Shown: piece after piece, positions 7,678 to 15,534 of the stretch
How the letters are laid out: every line of letters starts with the position of its first letter
Numbering within the stretch: position 1 is the first letter of the stretch
Assembly (NCBI GenBank): GCA_017642695.1
Contig: JAEPQD010000001.1
Location: 1,745,701 to 1,809,700 of the forward strand
DNA length: 64,000 nt
DNA from: Parvibaculum sp.
Lineage (GTDB): Bacteria; Pseudomonadota; Alphaproteobacteria; Parvibaculales; Parvibaculaceae
Reading direction: 5' to 3'
Notes under the pieces: generated by a model
Seen by the model: only the letters and a program-made list of their open reading frames with translations
Told to the model about the DNA's origin: nothing
Databases searched by the model: none
Made by a program: the position numbers and the translations under genes

Positions 7678-8075
7678 ACGCGGACCTCGCGCTTCAGAAG
7701 GCCATTTACGAGCGGCTTGCGGGCGATGCGGCGCTCGCCGCGCTTGCCGGTGCGCGCCTCTATGATAATCCGCCGGGCGATACCGCGCTCCCCTATCTCA
7801 CGCTCGGCGAAAACGAGACGCGCGCCTGGCCGGGCGGCCGGGAGCATCGGCTGGCGTTTCACGTCTTTTCGCGCGGCGGCGGCCGCGCGGAAGCGAAACG
7901 CCTCATGGCGGCGGTGGAGACGGCGCTTCACGACGCGGCGCTGGCGCTGGAAGGACATGCGCTCGTCAATCTGCGCTTCCTCGAGGGAACGACGCGGCGC
8001 GAGGCGGACGGCGCAACCTGGCGCGGCACGATCCGCTTCCGGGCGGTGACGGAAGAAACGGGAGAACCAGCATGA
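7674..8075 (+). CDS. GTA tail terminator/completion protein (DUF3168)
   Basis: A 133-residue DUF3168 protein equivalent to RcGTA gene 8. Family features are the N-terminal LQKAIYERLAGDAAL, LYDNPPGDTALPYLTLGE, and the strand HRLAFHVFSR. It caps the tail tube and joins it to the head. It overlaps both neighbours by four bases (ATGA type), typical of this tight block. Confidence 0.9.
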   Translation: MNADLALQKAIYERLAGDAALAALAGARLYDNPPGDTALPYLTLGENETRAWPGGREHRLAFHVFSRGGGRAEAKRLMAAVETALHDAALALEGHALVNLRFLEGTTRREADGATWRGTIRFRAVTEETGEPA

Positions 8076-8485
8076 CGGCCCAGAAAGGCAAGGACCTGCT
8101 CTTGAAGCTCGACAGCGACGGCGCGGGGAGCTTCGTGACCGTGGCGGGGCTCCGCTCGCGCGCCATCGCCTTCAACGCGCGGGCGGTCGACGTGACCCAT
8201 GCGGACTCGGCCGGGCGCTGGCGCGAACTGCTGGAAGGCGCGGGCGTGCGCTCCGCCGCGATCACCGGGCGCGGCATTTTCAGGGATGCGGCATCGGATG
8301 CGAGCGTGCGCGAGATCTTCTTTGCGGGGTCGATCCGCGACTGGCAGGTCGTGATCCCCGATTTCGGCACGGTGGAGGGCAAGTTCCAGATCACCGCGCT
8401 CGAATTCTCCGGCGATCACGACGGCGAAGTCAGTTTCGACCTCGCGCTCGAAAGCGCGGGCGAGATCGGTTTTGCGGCGATGTAG
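8072..8485 (+). CDS. GTA major tail (tube) protein, TP901-1 family
   Basis: A 137-residue protein equivalent to RcGTA gene 9, the repeating subunit of the tail tube. Family signs are KGKDLLLKLDSDG near the start, VDVTHADSAGRWRELLEGAG in the middle, and DWQVVIPDFGTVEGKFQITALEFSGDHDGEVSFDLALESAG at the end (broken strands of a tube fold). Its stop is only five bases from the stop of the exported protein gene on the other strand. The next GTA gene is two kilobases away, because two antisense genes intervene. Confidence 0.92.
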   Translation: MTAQKGKDLLLKLDSDGAGSFVTVAGLRSRAIAFNARAVDVTHADSAGRWRELLEGAGVRSAAITGRGIFRDAASDASVREIFFAGSIRDWQVVIPDFGTVEGKFQITALEFSGDHDGEVSFDLALESAGEIGFAAM

Positions 8486-8490
8486 ACGTT

Positions 8491-9390
8491 CTATAGCGTG
8501 GGGTAGAGGCCGCCGGGCAAATCGGTGCGCGGCATGATGATTTCGCCGGTTGCACCGTCTTCGATCCAGATCGTGAAGGTAAAGATTCGCGTGGCACCGG
8601 ATTTCTTCAATCGGTAGTCGACCTTTGCGACGTAGGAGGCGTTCGGCTTCACATCGAGAAGGATGGGCAGATACCGGCCCGTCACTCCGCTCCTGGCGTA
8701 TATCGCGAGGGCGCGCACGCCCGGTGCGAGAGCGACCGATTTTGTAGGTTCCCAGCGGGCCGCGAGCAGGAGGTCCTGTTCCCGGTCTTCCTTCACGATC
8801 TGGCCGTCGACCGCTATCGGGTAGACCGATACACCATGTTCGTTGACGGTGCCGCGTATCGTTCCGACGTTGGGCCCGGAGGGAGGTTGATAGCGCCCTT
8901 CTATCGATTGAAGAATATCCGGAATTTTCGGAACGACGATTTCTCCGGTTTTCTCCTCCTCGATGTAGAGCCAGGTGCGGATACGGTCATAGCGCAGACC
9001 GTCCAGCCACTCCTTGTCTTCCGAACGCTTCACGACGTAGCGGGCGCCCGGCTTTGCATCCAGCATCACCGGGATCGTGTCGCCATAAATTCCGTTGGTA
9101 TAACCGATCGTCAGCGAATGGACGCCGGGCGCAAGGTAGATCGGCGTTTCGTATCCGCCCTTGAGCGCCGTCTTTCCATCGAGCGCGAAGATGCCGACGG
9201 CGCGGGAAGACGTTCCGAGCATGCCGGTGATCTCCTCGTAGCTTCCGCGGATCGTCGCGGGCTCCGAAACGTCCGAGAGGTCCGGCCGATACGACTGGAA
9301 TGTCGCCGCCTCCAGTTCCTCAAGTTTGGGAGCGCATGCCGCAAGAGACAAGGCAAGGAGCCCGAGAAGGGCAGGCAGGAACTTCGTCAT
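8491..9390 (-). CDS. Predicted lipoprotein with two copies of an unnamed repeat domain
   Basis: A 299-residue protein with a lipoprotein signal (hydrophobic core, then L-A-A-C with Cys19). After about residue 45 it has two related domains. Each follows the same plan: a TIRG strand, a strand containing DG, then LAPGVHSL or LAPGVRAL, a strand ending in P(V/I)(M/L)LD, a K-P-(G/N)-A-x-Y-V turn, and a closing strand W-(L/I)-x-(I)E(E/D)..TGEI followed by V/I-V/M-P. The neighbour at 9429-10397 carries the same domain. I do not recognise a named family. It lies antisense between the GTA tail tube gene and g10. The ATG at 9390 is chosen because the signal peptide begins there. Likely anchored in the outer or inner membrane facing the periplasm. 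Confidence 0.72.
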   Translation of the reverse strand: MTKFLPALLGLLALSLAACAPKLEELEAATFQSYRPDLSDVSEPATIRGSYEEITGMLGTSSRAVGIFALDGKTALKGGYETPIYLAPGVHSLTIGYTNGIYGDTIPVMLDAKPGARYVVKRSEDKEWLDGLRYDRIRTWLYIEEEKTGEIVVPKIPDILQSIEGRYQPPSGPNVGTIRGTVNEHGVSVYPIAVDGQIVKEDREQDLLLAARWEPTKSVALAPGVRALAIYARSGVTGRYLPILLDVKPNASYVAKVDYRLKKSGATRIFTFTIWIEDGATGEIIMPRTDLPGGLYPTL

Positions 9391-9428
9391 CGTGCTTCCC
9401 GTATTCCTGTTGAGCTTTACGGCAGGGT

Positions 9429-10397
9429 TCAGTCCTCGCGCTCGCACCAGAGCTTCGGTTTGGGCGGCGGACGCTTCAACTGGCCCTTGCCTTCAGGAAA
9501 GGAAGGCGCTTCCCGGTAGGAGAAGCCGCCGAGCTGATAGCCGATATTGATGAGGGCGAGTGCCTTCGGGACAACCACTTCGCCGGTCGCGTCGTCCTTC
9601 AGCCAGATGGCAATATGTTTCGGGCCGAGACCGATTTGCGGGGGTTCGTATCCGAGCGTGTAGCTCGCGCCCGGCCTTGCATCGAGCATGACCGGTATCT
9701 TCGCCCAGCCATAGACGGGCTGATAGTTCCCGTCCATGCCGATATAGAAACTCAGATAGAAGGCAAGGGCACGAGGTCCGGACGATACCCGGATCGCGTG
9801 CGTGTCTTCCGCAAGCCTTTCGCCATCGACGGCGACGATCCTGACATTGCCTTCGTCCTGCTCGCCGAGCAGGAATTTCTCGACCTTCCTCGCCCTGGCG
9901 GTGACGAGAGCCGTGTCTTCGCCGGCGGGTTCCACGTAGCTTACGTTCGGTGCCTTGTCGCCCACGATCTGGCCGATCAGGGTTTCGCTCATGAGCACGA
10001 CTTCCGCATCGCGCAGAGGCCTGCGGAAGACGGTTTCGTTCGTCGCCTCGTTCTCTACATAGACCGTGTCGTCGCTGTCGTCCTCCCACTTGACGACGAA
10101 GACATCGCCGGGCGCGGCATCAATCCGGACCGGCATCAAACGGTTCTTGTAGACGACGATGAGCGAATGAGGTCCCGGAGCGAGGTCGTGCCGGTCGCAG
10201 GTTTCGAGTTCGCCTGGCAGGAAACGCCCGTCGATATAGAGGACGCGGGAGCTGTCCTTCCCGAAGGTGCCGCCGACGACATCGCCGCGAATGGTGGCAA
10301 GCGAAGGGTCCTGCGGCGGCGGCGCGGGCTCGCGCTCCTGCGCCTCGGCAGAGACGGCAAGCAGCAGGAACAGCGCACTGGCGAGACGGAGTTTCAC
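9429..10397 (-). CDS. Predicted secreted protein, paralogue of the adjacent lipoprotein
   Basis: A 322-residue protein starting at a GTG (10397) with GAGGGG upstream. Residues 1-20 are a signal peptide ending AVSAEA without a lipobox cysteine. It contains the same two-domain repeat as the downstream gene: ATIRGDV, then VLYIDG, LAPGPHSLIVVY, PVRIDAAPGDVFVVKW, and later VRIVAVDG, ALAFYLS, PVMLDARPGASYTLGY, and IWLKDDATGEVVVP. The C-terminus is proline and lysine rich. The two genes are 38 bases apart and probably one transcript, starting in the 96-base divergent gap before GTA g10. Related in sequence to the lipoprotein, so the pair arose by duplication. Function unknown. Confidence 0.7.
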   Translation of the reverse strand: MKLRLASALFLLLAVSAEAQEREPAPPPQDPSLATIRGDVVGGTFGKDSSRVLYIDGRFLPGELETCDRHDLAPGPHSLIVVYKNRLMPVRIDAAPGDVFVVKWEDDSDDTVYVENEATNETVFRRPLRDAEVVLMSETLIGQIVGDKAPNVSYVEPAGEDTALVTARARKVEKFLLGEQDEGNVRIVAVDGERLAEDTHAIRVSSGPRALAFYLSFYIGMDGNYQPVYGWAKIPVMLDARPGASYTLGYEPPQIGLGPKHIAIWLKDDATGEVVVPKALALINIGYQLGGFSYREAPSFPEGKGQLKRPPPKPKLWCERED

Positions 10398-10493
10398 GGC
10401 AAGCCCCTCATTGCGGGCGCTTCCCTCTGAAGCGCCGCCCCGAGAAAAGAATAGCGGTTTTCCGGACGGCAAATCCACCCGCAAGGAGACGAG

Positions 10494-10820
10494 ATGGCGA
10501 ACAGGCACAGGGGCGAGATCGAGGCCGTGCTCGGCGGCGAGCGCATGACGCTGGTGCTGACGCTCGGCGCGCTGGCCGAGCTCGAACAGGCCTTCGGCGG
10601 TGAGGACATGCTCTCGCTCGCAAGCCGCTTCGAGACCGGACGCATCTCGGCGATGGACGCGGTGAAGATCATCGGCGCGGGGCTGCGCGGCGCGGGCTAC
10701 GAGCGGTCGGACGAGGATGTCGCCCGCATGACGGCGGAAGGCGGCGCGGCGGGCTTCATCGCCATCGTCGCGGACCTGCTCTCGGCGACGTTCGGCGGCG
10801 CTGGCGGCGGTGCATCGTGA
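10494..10820 (+). CDS. GTA g10-like protein (GTA tail tube family PF11836 type)
   Basis: A 108-residue protein matching the small GTA-specific family placed after the tail tube gene. Characteristic residues are NRHRGEIEAVLGGERMTLVLTLGALAELE (broken here for length), then AFGGEDM, RISAMDAVKIIGAGLRGAG and DEDVARM. It is thought to act in tail assembly, with the next gene as a tape measure chaperone pair. AAGGAGA precedes its ATG. Its stop overlaps the GTG start of g10.1 by four bases. Confidence 0.88.
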   Translation: MANRHRGEIEAVLGGERMTLVLTLGALAELEQAFGGEDMLSLASRFETGRISAMDAVKIIGAGLRGAGYERSDEDVARMTAEGGAAGFIAIVADLLSATFGGAGGGAS

Positions 10821-11020
10821 GCGCACCGCGCTTTCCCTGGGAAGAAGCGATGACGCTCGGCCTCGGCACGCTGCGCCTGGCGCCGGAAACCTTCTGGCGG
10901 ATGACGCTGCCGGAACTTGCCGCCGCGGCGCGGGCGTTGCGGCCGGAGATGCAAGGCGCGATGGCGCGGGGGGAGTTTGACGTCTTGATGACGAGATATC
11001 CCGATCGCACTTCGCGCTAG
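10817..11020 (+). CDS. GTA tail assembly chaperone (g10.1 type)
   Basis: A 67-residue protein from a GTG start that overlaps the preceding stop. The PRFPWEEAMTLGLGTLRL and FWRMTLPELAAA segments are typical of the short phage tail assembly chaperone encoded before the tape measure gene. Its TAG stop is at 11018-11020 within CTAG, and this same palindromic tetramer also supplies the stop of the antisense gene at 11017-11358, so the two genes share it tail to tail. Confidence 0.87.
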   Translation: MSAPRFPWEEAMTLGLGTLRLAPETFWRMTLPELAAAARALRPEMQGAMARGEFDVLMTRYPDRTSR

Positions 11021-11358
11021 CGGAACTCCGCGACGACCTCGATCTCGCCGACAATGGCCTCGTTGAAGGCCGGAAGCTCCTCGGCGGGAATCCAGTATTC
11101 GCGGTGCGCGCTGCCGCCCGCTTCCTCGACGCGGTAATTGTCGAGGAAGGACTTCTTCACCTCGAACCTCGTCACGAAGCCGGAGCCGCTCGCGGGTACG
11201 TTCCAGTCGCGCGCGATCTTGACCGCGTAGTCCTCGGTCGTGACCGGATAGAAGATCGGCTGGTCGGGCAGGCGCGGCGGAAAGGCCCGCATGCCGGACT
11301 GCCGGATGAGTTCGAGTTCCTGCGGGCCCACAGGGCGCCAGAGCGTGACCGTGTCCAT
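11017..11358 (-). CDS. Conserved small protein, type annotated as ADP-ribosylation/crystallin J1
   Basis: A 113-residue protein whose sequence matches a conserved bacterial family I know under the loose label ADP-ribosylation/crystallin J1. Landmarks are LWRPVGPQELELI, AFPPRLPDQPIFYPV, the YAVKIARDWN helix, GFVTRFEV, and the end EYWIPAEELPAFNEAIVGEIEV. The label does not imply a proven reaction. It lies antisense between the tail chaperone gene and the tape measure gene, with its stop inside CTAG shared with the chaperone stop and its start 58 bases from the tape measure ATG. Not a GTA structural protein. Confidence 0.75.
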   Translation of the reverse strand: MDTVTLWRPVGPQELELIRQSGMRAFPPRLPDQPIFYPVTTEDYAVKIARDWNVPASGSGFVTRFEVKKSFLDNYRVEEAGGSAHREYWIPAEELPAFNEAIVGEIEVVAEFR

Positions 11359-11416
11359 GGCAGAGAAGCTAACGGCTTGCATGAGACCCGCCAAGCCGGA
11401 TGCACGGAGAGTTTGA

Positions 11417-12043
11417 ATGACCGACAGAGACCCGGAAGAGCTTGCCGCTGCGATGGCGGAGGCGGGCGAGGCCGCGCGCGGCTTCGCGCTCGATGCAGAG
11501 CGGGCGCTCAAATCCGTCACCGACGAATTCCGCCGCGCGATGCGCGAGGGCCGCGACTTCGGTGATGCGCTGACGAACGCCTTCGAGGGCGCGGCGCTGA
11601 AGGGGCGCTCGCTGTCGGATGTGCTGAAGAAGCTGGCGCTCGACCTGTCGCGGATGGCGCTCGACCGCGCGGTGAAGACGATCTCCGGCGCGGTGTCAGG
11701 CGGCATCGGCAATGTCGTGGGTGGGCTCATCGCGAATGCGGACGGCAATGCGGTGGCTCATGGGCGTGTGCTGCCCTTCGCGAAAGGCGGCGTGGTGGCG
11801 AGCCCCATGCTCTTTCCGCTGCGCGGCGCGACGGGCCTTGCGGGCGAGGCGGGGGCGGAGGCGATCCTGCCGCTCCGGCGGGGCGCGGACGGACGGCTCG
11901 GCGTCGCGGCGGGAGAGGGTGCCGCGCCCGTCAACATCACCTTCAACGTGACGGCGGCGGATGCCGAAAGCTTCCGCCGCTCGGAATCGCAGATCGCCGC
12001 CATGCTCGCGCGGACGGGCGCGCGCGGCCGGAGGAACCTCTGA
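11417..12043 (+). CDS. GTA short tape measure protein (g11)
   Basis: A 208-residue protein, close to the length of the unusually short RcGTA tape measure. The N-terminal half is helical and charged (AEAGEAARGFALDAERALKS). The centre is a hydrophobic, Gly-Ala-rich stretch (AVSGGIGNVVGGLIANA), followed by a conserved PFAKGGVVASP and GLAGEAGAEAILPL, hallmarks of the C-terminal part of short phage tape measure proteins. It sets tail length and may act in DNA passage through the membrane. Its stop is just before the ATG of the next gene. Confidence 0.9.
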   Translation: MTDRDPEELAAAMAEAGEAARGFALDAERALKSVTDEFRRAMREGRDFGDALTNAFEGAALKGRSLSDVLKKLALDLSRMALDRAVKTISGAVSGGIGNVVGGLIANADGNAVAHGRVLPFAKGGVVASPMLFPLRGATGLAGEAGAEAILPLRRGADGRLGVAAGEGAAPVNITFNVTAADAESFRRSESQIAAMLARTGARGRRNL

Positions 12044-12044
12044 C

Positions 12045-12677
12045 ATGACCTTCCACGAGATCCGCTTTCCGCTTCCGATTTCGCTCGGCGCGTCGGGCGG
12101 GCCGGAGCGGCGCACCGAGATCGTCACACTCGGCTCCGGACGTGAGGAGCGCAACAGCCCCTGGGCGATGTCGCGGCGGCGCTACAATGCGGGGCTCGGC
12201 CTGCGCAAGCTCGACGACATTCACGACCTGATCGCCTTCTTCGAGGCACGGCATGGGCGGCTCCACGGCTTCCGCTGGCGCGACCGCGCGGACTGGAAGA
12301 GCGGCGCGCCGGGCGTAACCGTGACGCCGCTCGACCAGGCGATCGGTACGGGCGACGGCGAGCGCACACTGTTTCCGCTCGTGAAGACCTATGTCTCCGG
12401 CGAAGCGAGCTATACGCGCGAGATCGCGAAGCCGGTCGCGGGTACGCTGCGCGTGGCGCTCGACGGCGCAGAGAGGGAAGAGGGCAGCGATTTCACGCTC
12501 GACGCCGCGACGGGGCTCGTGAGTTTCGCCGCGGCGCCCGGCGCGGGCGTGGCCGTCACGGCGGGCTTCGAGTTCGACGTGCCGGTTCGCTTCGACACGG
12601 ATTTCCTCGACATCAATCTCGCCGCCTTCGAGGCGGGAGCCGTACCGGACATTCCGGTGATCGAGATCAGGGTGTGA
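12045..12677 (+). CDS. GTA distal tail protein (DUF2460, g12)
   Basis: A 210-residue DUF2460 protein equivalent to RcGTA gene 12, part of the tail tip. Diagnostic features are FHEIRFPLPISLGASGGPE, GREERNSPWAMSRRRYNAG, and the HGFRWRDRADWKS motif. The C-terminal half is beta-rich and includes the FEFDVPVRFDTD signature. Its stop is six bases from the stop of the large periplasmic protein on the opposite strand. Confidence 0.93.
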   Translation: MTFHEIRFPLPISLGASGGPERRTEIVTLGSGREERNSPWAMSRRRYNAGLGLRKLDDIHDLIAFFEARHGRLHGFRWRDRADWKSGAPGVTVTPLDQAIGTGDGERTLFPLVKTYVSGEASYTREIAKPVAGTLRVALDGAEREEGSDFTLDAATGLVSFAAAPGAGVAVTAGFEFDVPVRFDTDFLDINLAAFEAGAVPDIPVIEIRV

Positions 12678-12683
12678 CGCTCG

Positions 12684-14138
12684 TCAGAAAAAGCCGGGAA
12701 AGGACAAAGCGAGCGACGCTTCCATTCTATCGACGCCGGCCAGGACGTTGTTCCCGGCCTGGTTCCGTTCCGGCAGCGAGCGCCCGAAATCGTAGAACAG
12801 CCATGCGATATTGTGGTCGAAGGAGCGGACATAGTAGTCGCCGATATCCTGGTAGAAGTTCGACGCATAGGGATTGCCGCGTATCGCGCCTTGCAGAAGC
12901 CGCAGGGCTTCTTCTTTCCGCTTGTCCTGTGCGATGAGGCCATTCGCGAGAAAGGCGTCGATGAGGTAGGCGTTGGATATGTCCTTCCGGTCGATCCCCT
13001 CGCGCATGGCGGTGGCGGCGGCAGGGTCCGTTGCGTCCAGTTGCAGCGACGTCATCAACGCCGTCGCCCGCTCGTCTTTTCTGGCGGCCTCGATGATCTC
13101 CGGGAATGTGTGGCAGGAGGAATCCGCCGGGTCGCAGGTTTCGAGCTGATCGCCACGCTGCAGGGAAAGTTCTAACGCCAGTGTCAGCGCCTGCAGGATC
13201 TTCTTCTCGCGCATGGCGGCGTCGATGGCGGACTTGTAGCTGGCTGTGGTGCGCGGACCCGATCCATACGTCCCGGCAGTCGCCTGAAGCATCACCGGCA
13301 GCAGGTCGCGAACAGGCGTCAACTCGTCGCTATGTGTCAGGGTGAGCGGCTCCGGCTTGTAGTCGGCCGGAAGCGGGTAGTCCGCCTTTGCGTCACCCGT
13401 TGACTTCAACTCCAAAGTGACGTGACGCGATTCCGGCAGAGCGGAGTTCGGCATGTAGACGTAGGAAATCGTCTGCGGAACGAATTCGAGCTCGGCCAGC
13501 GCGTCGGCGATGTCGGGATGCACCTGCAGACGATAGCGCATGTATTGAACGAAACGTTGCCGCAGGGAACCGGGCAGCCGCACGGTTGAAGGAGTGACGC
13601 TTACAACTTCGACGCCGTCATAGACGAAACCAAGGGTTCCGTCCGGTCCGCGCGTCTTCTCTATCGCGGGATTCGGTTCGTCGGGAAGCGGCACACCGAG
13701 CTCGGCGCCGACGTAGTAGGGGTCGATCTGTCTGGCGAGGTCCGAATTCATCGCCCTCAGGGTTTTGCGCATATGGGTGCGATTCATCGCCTCATGGACG
13801 CGGAACGATACGTGCCAGAAAAGCGACCAGTTGGCGAAGCTGCGTTTTTCCGGAACGATGTCTATGGCACGGCGCAACTTGAAATCCAGGACGGTTTGCT
13901 GATCCTCCGATTTGATTGCGACGTATCCCGGCGCCAGCGTGACCTCCATCGGACTTGAGACACCGTCGATGGTTTTCTCGTAGGCGATGCGGTAGGCGGG
14001 ACCGGGGTCGCCATGCGCTGCACGTATCTCGGCTGCGCTGGCCTGAGGGCCGATGAGCGGTGCTGCATGTCCCTCGACAGTAGAGACCGCCGTCAGAACG
14101 GCAATGACGGCAAGAGATGCCCTGAACAGATTTCGCAT
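12684..14138 (-). CDS. Large periplasmic protein of unknown function with helical repeat C-terminus
   Basis: A 484-residue protein with a signal peptide (RASLAVIAVLTAVSTVEGHA). The middle part is mixed strands (AIDIVPEKRS, FVYDGVEVVSV, TISYVYMPNSALPES). The C-terminal 200 residues are helical and TPR-like (ALTLALELSLQRGDQ, EALRLLQGAIRGNPYASNFYQDIGDYY), with two cysteines close together (CDPADSSC). I do not recognise a named family. It is antisense between GTA genes g12 and g13, 6 bases from the g12 stop, with a 109-base divergent gap before g13. Third-codon GC appears lower than in neighbouring GTA genes. A cell-envelope role is the most that can be inferred. Confidence 0.7.
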   Translation of the reverse strand: MRNLFRASLAVIAVLTAVSTVEGHAAPLIGPQASAAEIRAAHGDPGPAYRIAYEKTIDGVSSPMEVTLAPGYVAIKSEDQQTVLDFKLRRAIDIVPEKRSFANWSLFWHVSFRVHEAMNRTHMRKTLRAMNSDLARQIDPYYVGAELGVPLPDEPNPAIEKTRGPDGTLGFVYDGVEVVSVTPSTVRLPGSLRQRFVQYMRYRLQVHPDIADALAELEFVPQTISYVYMPNSALPESRHVTLELKSTGDAKADYPLPADYKPEPLTLTHSDELTPVRDLLPVMLQATAGTYGSGPRTTASYKSAIDAAMREKKILQALTLALELSLQRGDQLETCDPADSSCHTFPEIIEAARKDERATALMTSLQLDATDPAAATAMREGIDRKDISNAYLIDAFLANGLIAQDKRKEEALRLLQGAIRGNPYASNFYQDIGDYYVRSFDHNIAWLFYDFGRSLPERNQAGNNVLAGVDRMEASLALSFPGFF

Positions 14139-14247
14139 AGTCCGGTCCCCCCTCATGCGCGGTGCGTTCGCTGCTGTAGCGATTAGACCATAAAACAAGG
14201 CCGCGGCATTGCCGTATTTACCGCAGGCGGACGGCAGGAAAGACAGC

Positions 14248-15093
14248 ATGAAAACCCTCTCTCCCGAACTTGCCGCACATCTCGCGGGCGGAACGACGAC
14301 GCTCGCCTGGTGCTGGAAGCTCATCCGCCGCGACGGCGCGGTGCTCGGCTTCACGGAGCATGACCGCGATTTGAGTTTCGGCGGCACGACCTACGAGGCG
14401 GCGGGCGGCTTCACGGCCTCCGCGCTCGAAAGCACGGGCGGGCTCAACATCGACAATCTCGACGTCGCGGGCGCGCTTTCCTCCGCGCGGCTCGACGAAG
14501 GCGACCTCGCGGCGGGTCTCTACGACGACGCGGAAGTGGAAATCTGGCGCGTGAACTGGGCGGACACGGAACAGCGCTTGCTGATGCGCAAGGGCAATCT
14601 CGGCGAGGTGTCGCGCTCGGGGAACGCCTTCTCGGCGGAGCTGCGCGGCCTCGCCCATCGCCTGAACCAGCCGGTCGGGCGGCTCTATCAATATGGCTGC
14701 GACGCCGATTTCGGCGACGGGCGCTGCGGGCTCGATGCGGGCGCATGGACGGCAGCGGCAACGGTCGTGAGCGCGAGCGGCAATCGCGAGCTGGTCGTGG
14801 CGGGGATCGACGGCTTCGCGGCGGGGCATTTCACGCGCGGACGTCTTGTTTTCACAAACGGTGCAAATGAAGGCGCGGCGATGGAAGTGAAGGCGCATGA
14901 GAAGGGTGGCCGGATCGAACTCTGGCGTGCGATGGCGCGCGAGGTCGAGGCGGGCGACACATTTGAGGTGCTGGCCGGATGCGACAAGCAGTTTGCCACC
15001 TGCGGCAAGAAATTCGCGAATGGCGAGAACTTTCGCGGCTTCCCGCACATGCCGGGCAACGACTTCGTGCTCGCGAGCGCGGCGCGCAAATGA
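14248..15093 (+). CDS. GTA tail tip protein (DUF2163, g13)
   Basis: A 281-residue DUF2163 protein equivalent to RcGTA gene 13. Family landmarks are the opening ELAAHLAGGTTTLAWCWKL, FTEHDRDLSFGGTTYEAA, VEIWRVNWAD, LRGLAHRLNQPVGRLYQ, and the conserved cysteines in YGCDADFGDGRCG and GCDKQFATCGKKF. These form part of the tail hub, with cysteines that in related proteins bind iron-sulfur. The ATG at 14248 is preceded by AGGAAAG. It overlaps the next gene by four bases. Confidence 0.93.
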   Translation: MKTLSPELAAHLAGGTTTLAWCWKLIRRDGAVLGFTEHDRDLSFGGTTYEAAGGFTASALESTGGLNIDNLDVAGALSSARLDEGDLAAGLYDDAEVEIWRVNWADTEQRLLMRKGNLGEVSRSGNAFSAELRGLAHRLNQPVGRLYQYGCDADFGDGRCGLDAGAWTAAATVVSASGNRELVVAGIDGFAAGHFTRGRLVFTNGANEGAAMEVKAHEKGGRIELWRAMAREVEAGDTFEVLAGCDKQFATCGKKFANGENFRGFPHMPGNDFVLASAARK

Positions 15094-15533
15094 CGACACG
15101 CGCGGAGATCGTCGCCGCGGCGCGCGGCTGGATCGGCACGCCCTATCGCCACCAGGCGAGCACGAAGGGCGCGGGCTGCGACTGTCTCGGGCTGCTTCGT
15201 GGCGTCTGGCGCGAGGTTCTGGGACCGGAGCCCGAAACGCCGCCTGCCTATTCCGCCGGCTGGGCGGAGGCGCCGGGCGCTATGCCGATGGAAGCGATGG
15301 CGGAAGCGGCGCGGCGGCACATGAGCGAAATCGCGCCCGGCGATGCGCGCGAAGGCGACGCGCTTCTCTTCCGGATGCGGCGCAACGGACCGGCGAAGCA
15401 TGTCGCGATCCAGACGGACGGGGATCGCATGATCCATGCCTGGTCGGGACATGCGGTGGTGGAGACTTGCCTCGGCAAATGGTGGCGCGCGCGGATCGCG
15501 CATGCGTTCCGTTTTCCGGGCGTGGAGGACTGA
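15090..15533 (+). CDS. GTA NlpC/P60 peptidase (g14)
   Basis: A 147-residue NlpC/P60-fold cell wall peptidase, equivalent to RcGTA gene 14. Visible motifs are ARGWIGTPYRHQ and the catalytic cysteine in G-C-D-C-L-G, with the histidine in K-H-V-A-I-Q. It is expected to cut peptidoglycan during DNA delivery from the tail tip. The start overlaps the stop of g13, and the host-specificity gene begins one base after its stop, so the three are one translational unit. Confidence 0.93.
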   Translation: MTTRAEIVAAARGWIGTPYRHQASTKGAGCDCLGLLRGVWREVLGPEPETPPAYSAGWAEAPGAMPMEAMAEAARRHMSEIAPGDAREGDALLFRMRRNGPAKHVAIQTDGDRMIHAWSGHAVVETCLGKWWRARIAHAFRFPGVED

Positions 15534-15534
15534 G

